A DNA stretch of 64,000 nt from Campylobacter concisus. Lineage in GTDB: Bacteria > Campylobacterota > Campylobacteria > Campylobacterales > Campylobacteraceae. The translations under genes were made by a program, and so were the position numbers. Location: NCBI RefSeq assembly GCF_015679985.1, contig NZ_CP049239.1, positions 310,001-374,000 on the forward strand. Direction: 5' to 3'. The notes under the pieces are model-generated. The model did not search any database and was not told the DNA's origin. It saw only the letters and a program-made list of their open reading frames with translations. Below, in pieces: positions 36,088 through 46,746 of this stretch. Numbering within the stretch: position 1 is the stretch's first letter; every line of letters begins with the position of its first letter.

Positions 36088-37331
36088 TACATATACCTTT
36101 TAAGAACTTCTGGAATTTCGATAGTGCCATCTGCTTTTTGGTAGTTTTCCATGATGGCAATAAGAGTCCTACCCACAGCTAGACTTGAGCCATTTAGCGT
36201 ATTTACAAGCATATTTTTCTTGCCATCTTTAAAGCGAATTTTTGCACGCCTTGCTTGAAAATCACGAGTATTGGAAATAGAACTAATCTCTCTATATTTA
36301 TCTTGACCAGGTAGCCAAACCTCAAGGTCTATCGTCTTTGCCGCGCTAAAACCAAGATCGCCACTGCAAAGAAGCATATGGCGGTGAGGAAGTCCAAGGC
36401 TAGTTAGTAGATCGCTTGCGCACGATACCATCTCATTTAGCACGTCTTCGCTTTGATCAGGTCTTGTGATGCTTACCAGCTCGACCTTTTCAAACTGGTG
36501 CTGGCGGATCATTCCCCTCGTGTCACGTCCTGCTGAGCCTGCCTCTTGGCGGAAGCATGCTGAGTAGCAAGTCATTTTTATAGGCAGCTGCTTAGCTTCA
36601 ATGATCGTGTCATTGTATAAATTTGTCACAGGTACTTCGCTGGTTGGGATGAGATAGAGATCCTCGTCGCGCACTTTGTAAAGGTCCTCTTCAAATTTAG
36701 GCAGCTGACCGGTGCCAAAAAGTGTGTTTGAGCTTACAAGATAAGGGACATTTACAAGCTCAAAGCCACGTGAGCTGTTAAAGTCGATCATGTAATTAAC
36801 AAGCGCTCTACTTAGCCTTGCTCCCATGCCGCGAAGCACGGTAAAGCGAGATCCTGAGAGCTTTGTACCTCTTTCAAAGTCAAGCCAGCCAAGACTCTCA
36901 CCTAACTCCCAGTGTTCTTTTGGTGTAAAGCTAAATTTAGTTGGCTCAAGCACCGTTTTTATGCAGACATTATCGTCCTCGTCCTTGCCAAATGGCACGT
37001 CATCGTCGGTGATATTTGGCACATTAAATGAAATTTGCTCAAGCTTTTCTTCATATTGTTTAACGATCTCATCAGCATCAGAAAGTGCAGCTTTGTTTAA
37101 ATTTAGCTCATTTTTAAGCTCACTTACGTCTTTACCTGCTCTTGCCTTTATGCCAAGCTCTTTGCTCTTTGCGTTTTGGATCGCTTGGAAATTTTCAAGT
37201 GCTTTGCGCTTTTGTTTTAGCTCGTTAAAAGTTTGTAAAAGCTCGTCAAGTAGCCCAGCTTTTACATTTTTGCCCTCAAGTTTTTTTACAAATTCATCGT
37301 AATTTGTCTCGAGTAGTTTTAAATTTATCAT
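36087..37331 (-). CDS. serS: Seryl-tRNA synthetase
   Basis: 414 residues. An N-terminal coiled-coil arm (about 25-110, [21 protein letters not shown]) binds the long variable arm of tRNA-Ser. Class II motif 2 is [31 protein letters not shown] and motif 3 is [18 protein letters not shown]. It is a cytoplasmic enzyme. It is followed by pflB with overlap, as in C. jejuni (Cj0389). Confidence 0.97.
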   Translation of the reverse strand: MINLKLLETNYDEFVKKLEGKNVKAGLLDELLQTFNELKQKRKALENFQAIQNAKSKELGIKARAGKDVSELKNELNLNKAALSDADEIVKQYEEKLEQISFNVPNITDDDVPFGKDEDDNVCIKTVLEPTKFSFTPKEHWELGESLGWLDFERGTKLSGSRFTVLRGMGARLSRALVNYMIDFNSSRGFELVNVPYLVSSNTLFGTGQLPKFEEDLYKVRDEDLYLIPTSEVPVTNLYNDTIIEAKQLPIKMTCYSACFRQEAGSAGRDTRGMIRQHQFEKVELVSITRPDQSEDVLNEMVSCASDLLTSLGLPHRHMLLCSGDLGFSAAKTIDLEVWLPGQDKYREISSISNTRDFQARRAKIRFKDGKKNMLVNTLNGSSLAVGRTLIAIMENYQKADGTIEIPEVLKRYM

Positions 37332-37340
37332 TCCGTATCC

Positions 37341-37781
37341 TTAAACCATAAACATAACTTTTGCAAAAAGTACGATAAAAACTGCCGCTGTTAGCGCAAA
37401 TGGGTGGATGTTGCCAAGTGGGCTAGGGCGTTTAAATATAAATTTGCAGCTTAAATTTGTTATAACAGCGGCTACAATTAACATCGCTAAGAAAAATTTG
37501 ATCATAAAAATGATTTGTAAATTTGTCTCAAAGTAGCCACCAGCCTTTGATCCGACCCAGTTGCTCATCATCATTCCTCCAGTTAATACCAAAAGCAAGA
37601 TACAAAGTGGCATTATCTTAATAGCAACTGAACCGATAGCCTGTTTTGCCTTTTGAGCAAGCTCAGGTGGCATTTTTTTACAAGCTGCCTTAAAAATGAT
37701 TACATCAAAAAAGAGGTAACCAACAAAGATGATTGCACAAAAAAGATGAACTATCTGTGCGTATGGATATAAATTTTGCAT
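37341..37781 (-). CDS. Small four-helix membrane protein, CopD-like
   Basis: 146 residues from ATG 37781 (MQNLYPYAQIVHLF, with AAGGAAA upstream). An in-frame start further upstream would overlap trpS and adds a polar stretch. There are four hydrophobic helices. Histidines in helix 1 (VHLFCAIIFVG) and helix 4 (IHPFALTA) recall haem- or copper-related small membrane proteins of the CopD/DUF2269 kind. It sits between trpS and serS. Function unknown. Confidence 0.6.
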   Translation of the reverse strand: MQNLYPYAQIVHLFCAIIFVGYLFFDVIIFKAACKKMPPELAQKAKQAIGSVAIKIMPLCILLLVLTGGMMMSNWVGSKAGGYFETNLQIIFMIKFFLAMLIVAAVITNLSCKFIFKRPSPLGNIHPFALTAAVFIVLFAKVMFMV

Positions 37782-37794
37782 ATTTTTTCCTTTA

Positions 37795-38757
37795 TTAATA
37801 AATTCCGACTGCTTCACGAACTTTTTTTATTGTTGTTTGAGCAACATTACTTGCCTTTTTGGCTCCTATTTCTAAAATTCCAGACACTTCGTCAGGGTTA
37901 TTTTGATAATGCTCAAATTTCTCTCTCGCATCTTTAAAATAGTCCCAAATAAGCTCATTTAGATAAGCTTTAAAGTGCCCATGACCCTCGCCACCACGCT
38001 CATATCTAGCTTGAAGCTCTTTTTGCCCACTCTCGTCTAAGAAAAGTTTGGCGATATTATATACGTTGCAGTTTTGCCACTGCTTTGGCTCTTCAAGTGG
38101 CGTGCCGTCTGTCACGATGCTAGAAATTTGCTTTTTAAGCGTTTTGGCATCGGCAAAGATGTCGATTGTATTGCCATAGCTTTTGCTCATCTTTTCGCCA
38201 TTTGTGCCGGGCACGGTGGCGACATTTTCATCGATCTTTGCCTCAGGCAATGTAAAAATTTCTCCATGCTCGTTGTTAAATTTTATCGCGATATCACGTG
38301 CGATTTCTACATGCTGGATCTGGTCCTTGCCTACAGGTACGACCTGCGCATTATAAAGTAAAATGTCAGCTGCCATTAAAACCGGATAGCTAAAGAGTCC
38401 GTGGTGCGAGCTAAGGCCTTTTGCGACCTTGTCTTTATAGCTGTGTGCGCGCTCAAGAAGCCCCATAGGCGTGTGCTGGCTTAGCACCCAGTAAAGCTCA
38501 AGCACGTCTTTAACGTCACTTTGCACCCAAAATATACTTTTATTTGGATCGATTCCAAGTGCCAAAAACGCACATGCAGCCTCAAAAGTATTTTGCTTTA
38601 GGGCTTTGGCCTCACTAAGGCTCGTCATCGCATGGTAGTTTGCTATAAACATAAACATCTCATTTTGCTCTTGCATATCAACCATCTGTTTTATCGAGGC
38701 AAAATAGTTGCCAAGGTGTAGTTTGCCGGAGGGTTGAAGGCCGGTTAATACTCTCAT
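37795..38757 (-). CDS. trpS: Tryptophanyl-tRNA synthetase
   Basis: 320 residues. Class I synthetase with HIGH-type PSGKLHLGNYF (10-20) and KMSKS in NGEKMSKSYGN (about 190-200). Other motifs are FWVQSDV and HNAQVVPVGKDQ-like LYNAQVVPVGKDQIQHVE. It matches C. jejuni Cj0388 in position. Confidence 0.97.
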   Translation of the reverse strand: MRVLTGLQPSGKLHLGNYFASIKQMVDMQEQNEMFMFIANYHAMTSLSEAKALKQNTFEAACAFLALGIDPNKSIFWVQSDVKDVLELYWVLSQHTPMGLLERAHSYKDKVAKGLSSHHGLFSYPVLMAADILLYNAQVVPVGKDQIQHVEIARDIAIKFNNEHGEIFTLPEAKIDENVATVPGTNGEKMSKSYGNTIDIFADAKTLKKQISSIVTDGTPLEEPKQWQNCNVYNIAKLFLDESGQKELQARYERGGEGHGHFKAYLNELIWDYFKDAREKFEHYQNNPDEVSGILEIGAKKASNVAQTTIKKVREAVGIY

Positions 38758-39160
38758 CTTATCCTTTCAAATTTTGGCTTTTTCTCGTGAGCGCTTTTGA
38801 TAGAGATTTGAAATTTTAAGCTTTCGGCAGACTATGTGTCTAGCCTCGGCTTAAAATTTCTACACAACTATCAAAATCATCTCGCGATACTTCGCCAAAA
38901 TGCTTTTTAAATTCTAACGTTATATTAGAGTTTTTGTATCTAATCTAATCTTAAAATTTAGCTTGGCAGGCTAAATGCCTAGCTTTGATTAAAATTTGAC
39001 AGCGCAATATTTAAATTTTCCTCAAACACTTCGCTAAAATTTCTAACTACAAAACGTTAAATTTAGCTCAAAGACTCAAAATTTCAACACCACGCCAGAT
39101 AGCCATCTAGCCTGATCTTAAAAATTTATCGTTGCAAGCAGCAATCACGCTACTTTACAA
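38758..39160. repeat. Intergenic region with three degenerate hairpin repeats
   Basis: This 403-bp gap between trpS and aroK has no credible gene. Three related elements lie about 130-140 bp apart. Element 1 (38810-38860) is a 51-base hairpin with perfect 12-bp outer arms GAAATTTTAAGC / GCTTAAAATTTC and inner AGAC/GTCT. Element 2 (about 38950-38998) has inner AGGC/GCCT. Element 3 (about 39094-39127) has inner AGAT/ATCT. The sequences between elements 1-2 and 2-3 also resemble each other (ACTTCGCCAAAAT vs ACTTCGCTAAAAT, then TTCTAAC). The inner stems change in a compensated way. Confidence 0.7.
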
Positions 39161-39682
39161 CTAAATTTTTAAAAGCATCCTTATCTCTTTTACGATCTGC
39201 TTTGGAGTTTTACCCTCGACTTCGACGATGTAATCAGCCTTTTTCTCATAAAGCTCCTCTCGCTCCAGATGTAACGCCTCAGCTCTTTTTAGATCGCTTA
39301 AAAGCGGACGTTTGGCGAGTTTTTTCTCGCTATTTTTGCTATTTTTTAGCCTTTGCATGATCGCATCAAAATTAGCTTTTAGATAGATCACGGTGCCAAT
39401 TTTCTTTAAATTTTTAACCTTCGCAAAGCCTCCGCCAGTTGAGATGATTGCATTTTTGACATTTGTTGCTAGAAATTTAGCCAGATCCTTTTCAAGCTGC
39501 CTAAAATGCTCCTCTCCGTACTCTTCAAAGATAGCTTTTATCTTCATATTTTGTGAGCTCTCCAGTAAGTCGTCGCAGTCAAGGTTCATCGTCTTTAAAG
39601 CCTTGCTAAGCGCCCTTGCAGTCGTGCCTTTGCCAACGCCCATAAATCCTATCAAAACGATATTATTATTCTTTGTTTTCAT
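39161..39682 (-). CDS. aroK: Shikimate kinase
   Basis: 173 residues from ATG 39682 ([21 protein letters not shown]). P-loop GFMGVGKG, shikimate-binding DCDDLLE, the motif STGGGFA and the lid LAKRPLL are all present. It phosphorylates shikimate in the chorismate pathway. Chorismate also feeds menaquinone synthesis through MqnA. It overlaps the end of der by 17 bases. Confidence 0.93.
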   Translation of the reverse strand: MKTKNNNIVLIGFMGVGKGTTARALSKALKTMNLDCDDLLESSQNMKIKAIFEEYGEEHFRQLEKDLAKFLATNVKNAIISTGGGFAKVKNLKKIGTVIYLKANFDAIMQRLKNSKNSEKKLAKRPLLSDLKRAEALHLEREELYEKKADYIVEVEGKTPKQIVKEIRMLLKI

Positions 39683-41051
39683 CACTCTCTCCACGTTTTT
39701 TAGGGATTAGCACGATAGGTACGCCAGTTAGGTTAAAACTCTCTCTAAGCTTGTTCGTTAGGTAGCGTTTGTAGCTAAAGTGTAAGCATTTTGGACGGTT
39801 CATTATAAGTGCTATCATGATAGGTGCGGTCTTAAACTGTACTGCGTAGTAAATTTTTACAATTCTACCTTTATCTCGTGGCAGAGGGTGTGCTTTGGTC
39901 GCTTCGCTAATCACTTCATTTAGCTTTGAAGTTTGGATCTTTTGGGTATAGTTTTTATAAATTTCAACTATGAGCGGGTAAATTTTATGCACTCTTTTGC
40001 CACCAAGTGCTGAAACACTGATGATCGGCGCGTATGCTAAAAATTTAAACCTATCCTTTATCTCTTTGCAAAGCTCGTCAAATTCTTCGCTACTTTTGTC
40101 CCATTTGTTTAGCACTATTATGACGCCGAGCTCAAATTTTGAGGCGATACCAGCGATGCGCTCATCAAGCTCGGTTAGTGGCTCAGAGCTATCAAGTACG
40201 AGTAGCGCTACGTCCGTCTCTTCTAAAATTTTCTCAGTTCTATTTAGTGCGTATCTCTCGATGCCCTCGATCTTGCCACGCTTTCTGATGCCAGCAGTAT
40301 CTACAAACTCAAAAACCCTGCCATCATGCTCGTAAATTTCATTAACCGGATCGATCGTAGTGCCTGCCACGTCGCTAACGACGGCGCGACTCTCCTTTAC
40401 AAGAGCGTTTAAAAGCGAGCTTTTGCCGACATTTACACGGCCTATGATACCAATTCTGATGTTTTTGCTTTCATAGTCTATCTCGTCGCTTAGCTCGCCC
40501 TCGTCGTTATAGTTTTCTAAAAAATCATCAAAATCTTCGCTCGTATCGGCCTTTATCTGTACTTTATCTTCTATATGCTTTGCTAGCCACATACTAAGCT
40601 CATCTATGCCTGTGTTGTGGCTTACAGAAATTCCAAAGCTATTTTTTGCGCCAAAGCTTATAAATTCCCACTCTCTTTGCTCGTCTTTTTTGCTGTCAAT
40701 TTTGTTGATGACTAGAGCGGTTGGTAAATTTAGCTTGCTAAGCTCATAAAAAATGGCTCTATCTTCATCATCTGGCATCATTTTGCCATCGACCATGTAG
40801 AGGATGACGTCTGAGTTTTTAGCCTCTGCCAAGGTCTTTGCTTTTACATTTTTAAAAAGCTCGCTACTATCATCAAGGCCGCCACTGTCGATTAATATGC
40901 ACTCTTTACCCTCAACCTCGATCTTAGCTTTGTTCGTATCTCTTGTCGTGCCGCTAACATCGCTTGTTATAGCGATACGACGACCAGCTAAGCGGTTAAA
41001 AAGTGAGCTTTTGCCGACATTTGGCTTGCCTACTAATATTACTTTTTGCAA
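39666..41051 (-). CDS. der: Ribosome-assembly GTPase Der (EngA)
   Basis: 461 residues with two tandem Era-like GTPase domains: [18 protein letters not shown] (first) and [18 protein letters not shown] (second). A C-terminal KH-like domain follows ([23 protein letters not shown]). It acts in maturation of the 50S subunit. I chose the TTG at 41051, preceded by AAAGGA, which gives the standard N-terminus [13 protein letters not shown]. An in-frame ATG 33 bases upstream would place the ribosome site inside the gene. Confidence 0.95.
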   Translation of the reverse strand: MQKVILVGKPNVGKSSLFNRLAGRRIAITSDVSGTTRDTNKAKIEVEGKECILIDSGGLDDSSELFKNVKAKTLAEAKNSDVILYMVDGKMMPDDEDRAIFYELSKLNLPTALVINKIDSKKDEQREWEFISFGAKNSFGISVSHNTGIDELSMWLAKHIEDKVQIKADTSEDFDDFLENYNDEGELSDEIDYESKNIRIGIIGRVNVGKSSLLNALVKESRAVVSDVAGTTIDPVNEIYEHDGRVFEFVDTAGIRKRGKIEGIERYALNRTEKILEETDVALLVLDSSEPLTELDERIAGIASKFELGVIIVLNKWDKSSEEFDELCKEIKDRFKFLAYAPIISVSALGGKRVHKIYPLIVEIYKNYTQKIQTSKLNEVISEATKAHPLPRDKGRIVKIYYAVQFKTAPIMIALIMNRPKCLHFSYKRYLTNKLRESFNLTGVPIVLIPKKRGESDENKE

Positions 41052-41203
41052 ATTTTGTCCTTTTTGTGATGGCTGATTATACAAATTTTTGACTTATATA
41101 AAGTATAAAAATTTCCTTAAAAGTGCCAAAATAAAAGAAAAAATCAACCAAAATTTAAGCCACTTTTCATTAAAATGGCTACTTTAAATTTAAAGGTCTT
41201 GTG

Positions 41204-42094
41204 ATGTTAAAAAGGTTTTATATTTCGCATCTTGGCATTTTTTATATGCTTTTTGCTTGCTTTATGTTTGCTGTTACTGGCGCATTTGCAAAGTATCTTA
41301 GCAAAGATATGCCATCTATCGAAGTTGTATTTTTTAGAAATTTAATAGGCCTTTTTATCGTTATTTATGCCATTTATAGATTTCCATTTAAACAAGCTGG
41401 TGGACGCTTTTTTTTGCTAATGTTTCGTGGCTTTGTGGGCACGGTCGCGCTTTTTGCTTTTTTTTACAATGTCGCTCATGTAAATTTGGCCACAGCTTTT
41501 ACATTTCAAAAGACAAATCCAATCTTTACGGCTATCCTCGCAGCCTTTATTTTCAAAGAGCGTCTAAGCTCACTTGGCTGGTTTGCTGTATTTTTGGGAT
41601 TTGGTGGAATTTTGCTTGTTATCCAGCCAAATTTAGGCATAAGCAAGACTGATATTATCGGTGTTTGGAGCGGCCTTGGTGCGGCGATCGCATACACAAG
41701 TGTAAAGGAGCTAAACAAGAGTTACGGCACAAATGTTATCGTACTAAGTTTTATGCTTTGGGGCTCGTTTTTGCCACTTATTTGTATGGGTTTGGCAGAA
41801 TTTTTCACCTATGAGCCACTTGATTTTTTGTTTTCAAAATTTAGCATGCCAAGCTGGTATAACGTTGTTTTTATCTTGCTAATGGGACTTAGTGGATATT
41901 TTTTTCAGTCGTACATGACAAAGGCGTTCGCGGTTGGCAAAAAGGCTGGAGTGATCGCTGCAGTTAGCTACGCAGACGTTATTTTCACACTTATTATTGG
42001 CTATTTTATGGGCGATGCGTTACCAAATCACCTAGCACTTGTAGGCATCATACTTGTCGTGGTTAGTGGAATTTTAGTTGTTAGAGAAAAATAA
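41204..42094 (+). CDS. DMT-superfamily (EamA) transporter
   Basis: 296 residues with ten hydrophobic helices in two EamA repeats ([27 protein letters not shown]; then [18 protein letters not shown]). These proteins usually export metabolites or amino acids from the cytoplasm. ATG 41204 is preceded by AAAGG. The gene precedes kdsA as Cj0385c does in C. jejuni. Substrate unknown. Confidence 0.85.
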   Translation: MLKRFYISHLGIFYMLFACFMFAVTGAFAKYLSKDMPSIEVVFFRNLIGLFIVIYAIYRFPFKQAGGRFFLLMFRGFVGTVALFAFFYNVAHVNLATAFTFQKTNPIFTAILAAFIFKERLSSLGWFAVFLGFGGILLVIQPNLGISKTDIIGVWSGLGAAIAYTSVKELNKSYGTNVIVLSFMLWGSFLPLICMGLAEFFTYEPLDFLFSKFSMPSWYNVVFILLMGLSGYFFQSYMTKAFAVGKKAGVIAAVSYADVIFTLIIGYFMGDALPNHLALVGIILVVVSGILVVREK

Positions 42095-42104
42095 AGGAGA
42101 AAAA

Positions 42105-42911
42105 ATGATACTAATAGCAGGGCCTTGCGTCGTAGAAAGCGAGCAGCTCGTTTTTGACGTGGCAAAAAGGCTGGTTAAATTTAACGAAGATAAGCGAATA
42201 GATTTTTATTTCAAATCAAGCTTTGACAAGGCAAATCGCACGAGCATAAGCTCGTTTCGCGGACCCGGACTTGAAAAAGGGTGCGAAATTTTAGCCAAGG
42301 TCAAAAAGGAATTCGGTTTTAAAATTTTAACCGATATCCACGAGAGCTACCAGGCCACGCCTGTTGGCGAAGTGGCCGACGTGCTGCAAATCCCGGCGTT
42401 TTTGTGCCGCCAAACCGATCTGCTCGTGGCCGCGGCTAAGACAAAAGCCGTGGTAAATATCAAAAAAGGGCAGTTTTTAGCCGCCTCTGCGATGAAGCAT
42501 TCGGTCAAAAAAGTGCTAGAAACAAGGGGCATTAGTGGCGATGGATACGAGGTCGCTAAACAAAACGGCGTGTGGCTAACTGAGCGAGGCAGCACCTTTG
42601 GTTACGGAAACTTAGTCGTAGATATGCGAAATTTGGTGCTAATGCGCGAATTTGCGCCCGTGATTTTCGACGCGACGCACAGCGTGCAGATGCCAAGCGC
42701 TCTTGGCGAAAAAAGCGGCGGAGACGCGAGATTCGTGCCGTATCTAGCACGAGCTGCGGCGGCTGCGGGCGTGGACGGATTTTTTTACGAGACGCACGTA
42801 AATCCTTGCGAGGCGCTTTGCGACGGACCGAATATGCTAAAATTGGACGAACTAGACGCGAATATCGCTCAAATTTTTAAGATAAAGCAGGCTCTTGGCG
42901 ATGCAAACTAA
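42105..42911 (+). CDS. kdsA: 3-deoxy-D-manno-octulosonate 8-phosphate synthase
   Basis: 268 residues from ATG 42105 ([16 protein letters not shown] upstream). KDO-8-P synthase condenses PEP and arabinose 5-phosphate for the lipid A core sugar. Motifs: [81 protein letters not shown] content is unusually high for this window: I count 76 of 120 bases in 42661-42780. It overlaps the first SMR gene. Confidence 0.96.
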   Translation: MILIAGPCVVESEQLVFDVAKRLVKFNEDKRIDFYFKSSFDKANRTSISSFRGPGLEKGCEILAKVKKEFGFKILTDIHESYQATPVGEVADVLQIPAFLCRQTDLLVAAAKTKAVVNIKKGQFLAASAMKHSVKKVLETRGISGDGYEVAKQNGVWLTERGSTFGYGNLVVDMRNLVLMREFAPVIFDATHSVQMPSALGEKSGGDARFVPYLARAAAAAGVDGFFYETHVNPCEALCDGPNMLKLDELDANIAQIFKIKQALGDAN

Positions 42912-43230
42912 GGGCTTTTTGTGGGTGCTAGACGGCGCGGTCGCCGAGTGCGGCTGGGCGTACGGGCTAAAACACGCCCAAGATGCCGTAGGATTCGCGC
43001 TTACTGCTGCGTTAGTATGCGTTAGCTTCGTATCGTTTATGAAGGCTATGAAATACTTGCCCGTTAGCGTCGCATATACCGTATTTGTAGGATTTGGAGC
43101 GTTTTTTATCGTGGTCGCCGAAAGCGTTAGCGAATACAGCTCAAGCGGCCAGACGCCGGATGCTTTGCGGCTATTTTTCATAGCGACGCTGATCGCGGGC
43201 GTGCTAGGGCTAAAGAGGCTAAAATCTTGA
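42901..43230 (+). CDS. SMR-family transporter subunit A (paired small multidrug resistance protein)
   Basis: 109 residues with four hydrophobic helices. The conserved membrane Glu lies in helix 1 ([16 protein letters not shown]) and the SMR motif in helix 3 is [17 protein letters not shown]. It starts within the end of kdsA and its stop overlaps the next SMR gene, so the two form an obligate pair like YkkC/YkkD. Members export cationic drugs, guanidinium or polyamines. GC-rich like kdsA. Confidence 0.88.
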   Translation: MQTKGFLWVLDGAVAECGWAYGLKHAQDAVGFALTAALVCVSFVSFMKAMKYLPVSVAYTVFVGFGAFFIVVAESVSEYSSSGQTPDALRLFFIATLIAGVLGLKRLKS

Positions 43231-43550
43231 CGCACGTTTTAGCTCTTTTGGCGGCCGGGTGCTGCGAGGTCTCGGGCGTGTTTTTTCTAACCAAATTTCA
43301 AAAAAGCTTCGGCGTGAAAAAAGCGGGGAATTTTTTGATCTTAGTCGCAAATTTCGCCATTTCTCTTTGGCTTTTGAGTTACGCGATGCAGGCGATGCCG
43401 ATGTCGGTAGCGTACGCGATCTGGACGGGCATGGGAGCTGTTGGGGCGGTGCTGGTTGGCGTGGTATTTAACAACGAAAAGGTAAATTTAGAAAAAGCCC
43501 TCTTTTTATCGCTCGTCATCATTAGCGTGGTGATGTTAAAGATCATTTAA
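43227..43550 (+). CDS. SMR-family transporter subunit B
   Basis: 107 residues starting at a TTG that overlaps the previous stop. Helix 1 has the essential Glu at residue 14 (AAGCCEVSGVFFLTKF) and helix 3 has MPMSVAYAIWTGMGAVGAV, very close to YkkD/Gdx proteins. It works as a heterodimer with the upstream subunit in the inner membrane. Substrate (drug, guanidinium) cannot be decided from sequence alone. Confidence 0.9.
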   Translation: MTHVLALLAAGCCEVSGVFFLTKFQKSFGVKKAGNFLILVANFAISLWLLSYAMQAMPMSVAYAIWTGMGAVGAVLVGVVFNNEKVNLEKALFLSLVIISVVMLKII

Positions 43551-43788
43551 GTGCTAAATTTAGAAGCATAAATATCAAGTTAATTTGGCAAGATAAAAAC
43601 AGATTTTTAAAATATATAACTTCAAAATTTATTTACTTAATATATTCTAAAAAAATAATATCAAAACCAATTTTAAGAAGTTTTTATATTAAATATTATT
43701 TTTTACAAAATATTGATTTTTAAATTCAAAATAAATTTATACAAATAGCAATACACTTTCAAACTAGTTTTAAATTCAAGGAGATTTT
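43551..43788. other. AT-rich intergenic region before the TonB receptor gene
   Basis: 238 bases of very AT-rich DNA separate the GC-rich SMR genes from the AT-rich receptor gene. I see no gene and no convincing Fur box. AAGGAG before the ATG at 43789 is the ribosome site. Confidence 0.6.
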
Positions 43789-46221
43789 ATGAGAATTTGT
43801 AGAATTTTGTTTGTATCTAGTATAGCATCCAGCTTTGTCTTTGCATCACAAGATATGCTACTAGAAGGTGTTGTTGTAAGTGCGGCTGGTATATCATCGA
43901 AAAAAACAGAGCTTAGTAAAAGTGAGTTAAAAAAGGGTCAAATTTTCTCTGAGCGAGATCTTGTGCGAAACGAAACTGGCGTAACTGTCACAGAAGGCGG
44001 TAGAAGTGGTAATAATGGATATGCTATACGAGGTGTAGATAGCGATAGGGTTTCTTTAAAGATAGATGGAATGGAAGCCGTTGAGAGTTTTATGCCCCGC
44101 TCTTATAATATTTTAGGGATTTTAAATGGAAACCGAAATAGCACCGAGCTTGAAAATATAAGCAGTGTAGAATTTGTAAAAGGTGCAAATTCATTAAACA
44201 AAGGTAGTGGCGCAATCGGTGGTAGTGTTAGTATGCAGACAAAAAATATTGATGATTTTGTAAGAGATGGGCAAAATGTTGGTTTTTATAGTAAAAGCGC
44301 ATATGTATCAAAAAATAGTGAATTTAGACAAGTTGCAGGTGCAGGCGTAAAAGCAGGCGGTATCGAAGCACTGTTTCAGCATACGTATAAGCGTGGCAAG
44401 CAGACAAAGAATTTTTACAGTGGAAAGTTAGATGATGTGCCATTTTGTGGAATGGGGACTAGTATGGAGGATTCATATTTGGCAGATAAATACCCAGAAC
44501 TTTGCTCTTTTGGTAGAATTTTACCTGATGATGTGAGATTTCGCACACACTCGAATTTGATGAAATTTGGCTATAGGGTTGACTCGCATTTTTTAAATAC
44601 ATCATATGAAGACTTTAGGCAAAACTATTTTACAGAAGAGAAGAGTAATAGTACCGCAACACTTAATAGAAAGCAGACAAGAGATAGCATCCCTTACAAA
44701 AGATATGGAATTTACTATGAGTTTGTACCAGATCATGATGCTTTACTAAGTAATTTAAAGGTAAGCTTTTATAAGCAAAGAGTCCAGCAGAGGTCAAATT
44801 TCACAAGATATCATGCAAACTATCCAAACGACATGCAATACAACTCAAGTTTTGATCAAAAAGATAGCTATGAATTTTTTCAAGATAAAAAACAGCTTGA
44901 TATAAGCGGCATGAGTGGTGACATTAATGTAGGTAAATTTTCTCACATCTTGAGTTTTGGTCTTGGTAGGCATATCTCTACCTTTAAAAATAAAAATTTA
45001 CAACTTAGACAAAGTTTTAATACAAAATGGAGCGGTAGTGGTTTTATCGTAGATCCAGCAAATCCTTTTAAGCCGGTTAAGGCAACGGACGTAACCTTTG
45101 CTCAGCCAGTAAAAAGCACTCTTGAATATGCTTTTCTGGGTGACGATATGGGCTTAAACGAAGTCTTAAGTCTAAATTACGGAGTTAGACTTGATAGATA
45201 TGTTTATAAACCCAAGCAAGCAAATATTGCCTCTGGTGCAGGATATAAAATGGTCACAACACCAGAGCTACAAAAAAGTAAATTTAAAGCTATTACTTAC
45301 AATGCAGGAGCCCAGTATGATATAAATAACAATTTGAGTGTTAACTATGCGTTTAGTACCGGTTTTCGTGCACCAAGAGTCGAGGAGATGTATTTTGATA
45401 CGCCTAGGGATAGTACAAGATATGTTAGAAATTTGGAGCTAAAACCAGAAAAAGCCTTTAATCATGAAGTAAGTTTATTGTCATCAGGTCAGAGTTATGC
45501 GCTTGCTCTTAGTGCTTTTTATTCTAAATATAGAGATTTTATTGATACTGATTATGATGTTGGTATTGATGAGATAGAAGAACTTGATTTTGATACATGG
45601 GAGCTTGTAAAAAAATACAGTAAAAAAAGTCTCGATTTTAAACATGTAAATGTCGGTAGAGCTACCGTCAAAGGCTTGGAGCTAAATTCACGTGTAAATG
45701 GGAATGCACTAAATTTAAGTGAAAATTTATATGCAAGCTTAAAGGCGACTTATGCGCGTGGCAAAAAAAATGATGGAACTTCACTTATGGCTATTCAGCC
45801 GTTTACTGCAGTAGCTGGACTTGGGTATAGTGATAATAAATTTGATCTCTTGCTAACTAGTAAATTTGTAGCAGCCAAAAAAGCAAAAGATGCGGTTTCA
45901 AAAATACCACCAAATTTTTCTCAGATAATCGTCGATAGAGATACAGGCAAAGTGACTGGTACAACTCAGCCAGAAGCACATAAATTCCTAAGTAAAAGCT
46001 ATTTTGTCTTTGACTTAACTATGGGTTATAAGATCAGTAAAAATTTCAGCATCAATGCAGGCGTGTTTAATATTTTTAACAAAGAGTATTCTACTTGGGA
46101 AAATTTAAGACAGCTTAGATATAACGGTAACCAAAGCTATGTTAAATTTGATGGTACCGGACTTGAGCGATATACTGCTCCTGGTAGAAATTTTAGCGTT
46201 TCTTTTGAGATTAGATATTAG
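43789..46221 (+). CDS. TonB-dependent haem/lactoferrin-type receptor
   Basis: An 810-residue outer-membrane receptor. Signal peptide 1-20; plug domain with RNETGVTVTEGGRSGNNGYAIRGVDSDRVSLKIDG and VEFVKGANSLNKGSGAIGGSV; barrel with FRAPRVEEMYFD, NVGRATVKGLEL and a final FEIRY ending in an aromatic residue. The plug and FRAPR motifs are those of the haemoglobin/transferrin/lactoferrin receptor family; the nearest C. jejuni type would be CtuA/ChuA. It probably imports haem or protein-bound iron with TonB energy. It lies between kdsA–SMR and ribH, genes that are close together in C. jejuni, and has low GC, so it looks inserted. Confidence 0.88.
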   Translation: MRICRILFVSSIASSFVFASQDMLLEGVVVSAAGISSKKTELSKSELKKGQIFSERDLVRNETGVTVTEGGRSGNNGYAIRGVDSDRVSLKIDGMEAVESFMPRSYNILGILNGNRNSTELENISSVEFVKGANSLNKGSGAIGGSVSMQTKNIDDFVRDGQNVGFYSKSAYVSKNSEFRQVAGAGVKAGGIEALFQHTYKRGKQTKNFYSGKLDDVPFCGMGTSMEDSYLADKYPELCSFGRILPDDVRFRTHSNLMKFGYRVDSHFLNTSYEDFRQNYFTEEKSNSTATLNRKQTRDSIPYKRYGIYYEFVPDHDALLSNLKVSFYKQRVQQRSNFTRYHANYPNDMQYNSSFDQKDSYEFFQDKKQLDISGMSGDINVGKFSHILSFGLGRHISTFKNKNLQLRQSFNTKWSGSGFIVDPANPFKPVKATDVTFAQPVKSTLEYAFLGDDMGLNEVLSLNYGVRLDRYVYKPKQANIASGAGYKMVTTPELQKSKFKAITYNAGAQYDINNNLSVNYAFSTGFRAPRVEEMYFDTPRDSTRYVRNLELKPEKAFNHEVSLLSSGQSYALALSAFYSKYRDFIDTDYDVGIDEIEELDFDTWELVKKYSKKSLDFKHVNVGRATVKGLELNSRVNGNALNLSENLYASLKATYARGKKNDGTSLMAIQPFTAVAGLGYSDNKFDLLLTSKFVAAKKAKDAVSKIPPNFSQIIVDRDTGKVTGTTQPEAHKFLSKSYFVFDLTMGYKISKNFSINAGVFNIFNKEYSTWENLRQLRYNGNQSYVKFDGTGLERYTAPGRNFSVSFEIRY

Positions 46222-46274
46222 CTTTAGTTTAAATAAGATTTTGATAAACTAGGCAAAAATCTAAGGAGAAATCA

Positions 46275-46745
46275 ATGAAAATAATCGAAGGAAATTTGGC
46301 TCTAAAAGGCGGTGAGAAGGTCGCCATAGTGGGCGCTAGGTTTAACCACATCATCACTGATAGGCTGGTCGAGGGTGCGAGGGATGCGTTTTTGCGTCAC
46401 GGCGGGGATGAGGCGAATTTGAGCCTCATTTTGGTGCCTGGCGCATTTGAGATACCGATGGCGCTTGAAAAGGCGCTAGCTAGCGGTAAATTTGACGCAG
46501 TTTGCTGCGTGGGAGCGGTTATCCGCGGCTCTACGCCTCACTTTGACTACGTTAGCGCCGAGACTACCAAGGGTATCGCAAACGTCACGCTAAAATACGG
46601 CAAACCGGTGACCTTTGGCGTGCTAACGGTCGATAGCATCGAACAAGCCATCGAGAGAGCGGGCTCAAAGGCCGGAAATAAGGGCTTTGAAGCGATGACG
46701 GGCGTGATCGAGATGCTAAGCTTATATAAAAATTTGGAGGCGTAA
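46275..46745 (+). CDS. ribH: 6,7-dimethyl-8-ribityllumazine synthase
   Basis: 156 residues, the normal length. Motifs: [41 protein letters not shown] and [15 protein letters not shown]. It makes lumazine, the precursor of riboflavin. GC-rich (36 of 60 bases in 46501-46560), like kdsA. AAGGAG precedes the ATG. Confidence 0.97.
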   Translation: MKIIEGNLALKGGEKVAIVGARFNHIITDRLVEGARDAFLRHGGDEANLSLILVPGAFEIPMALEKALASGKFDAVCCVGAVIRGSTPHFDYVSAETTKGIANVTLKYGKPVTFGVLTVDSIEQAIERAGSKAGNKGFEAMTGVIEMLSLYKNLEA

Positions 46746-46746
46746 A

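Noticed and set aside
43551-43788. Fur box before the haem/lactoferrin-type receptor
   Set aside because: The region is so AT-rich that partial matches are expected; none has both half-sites.
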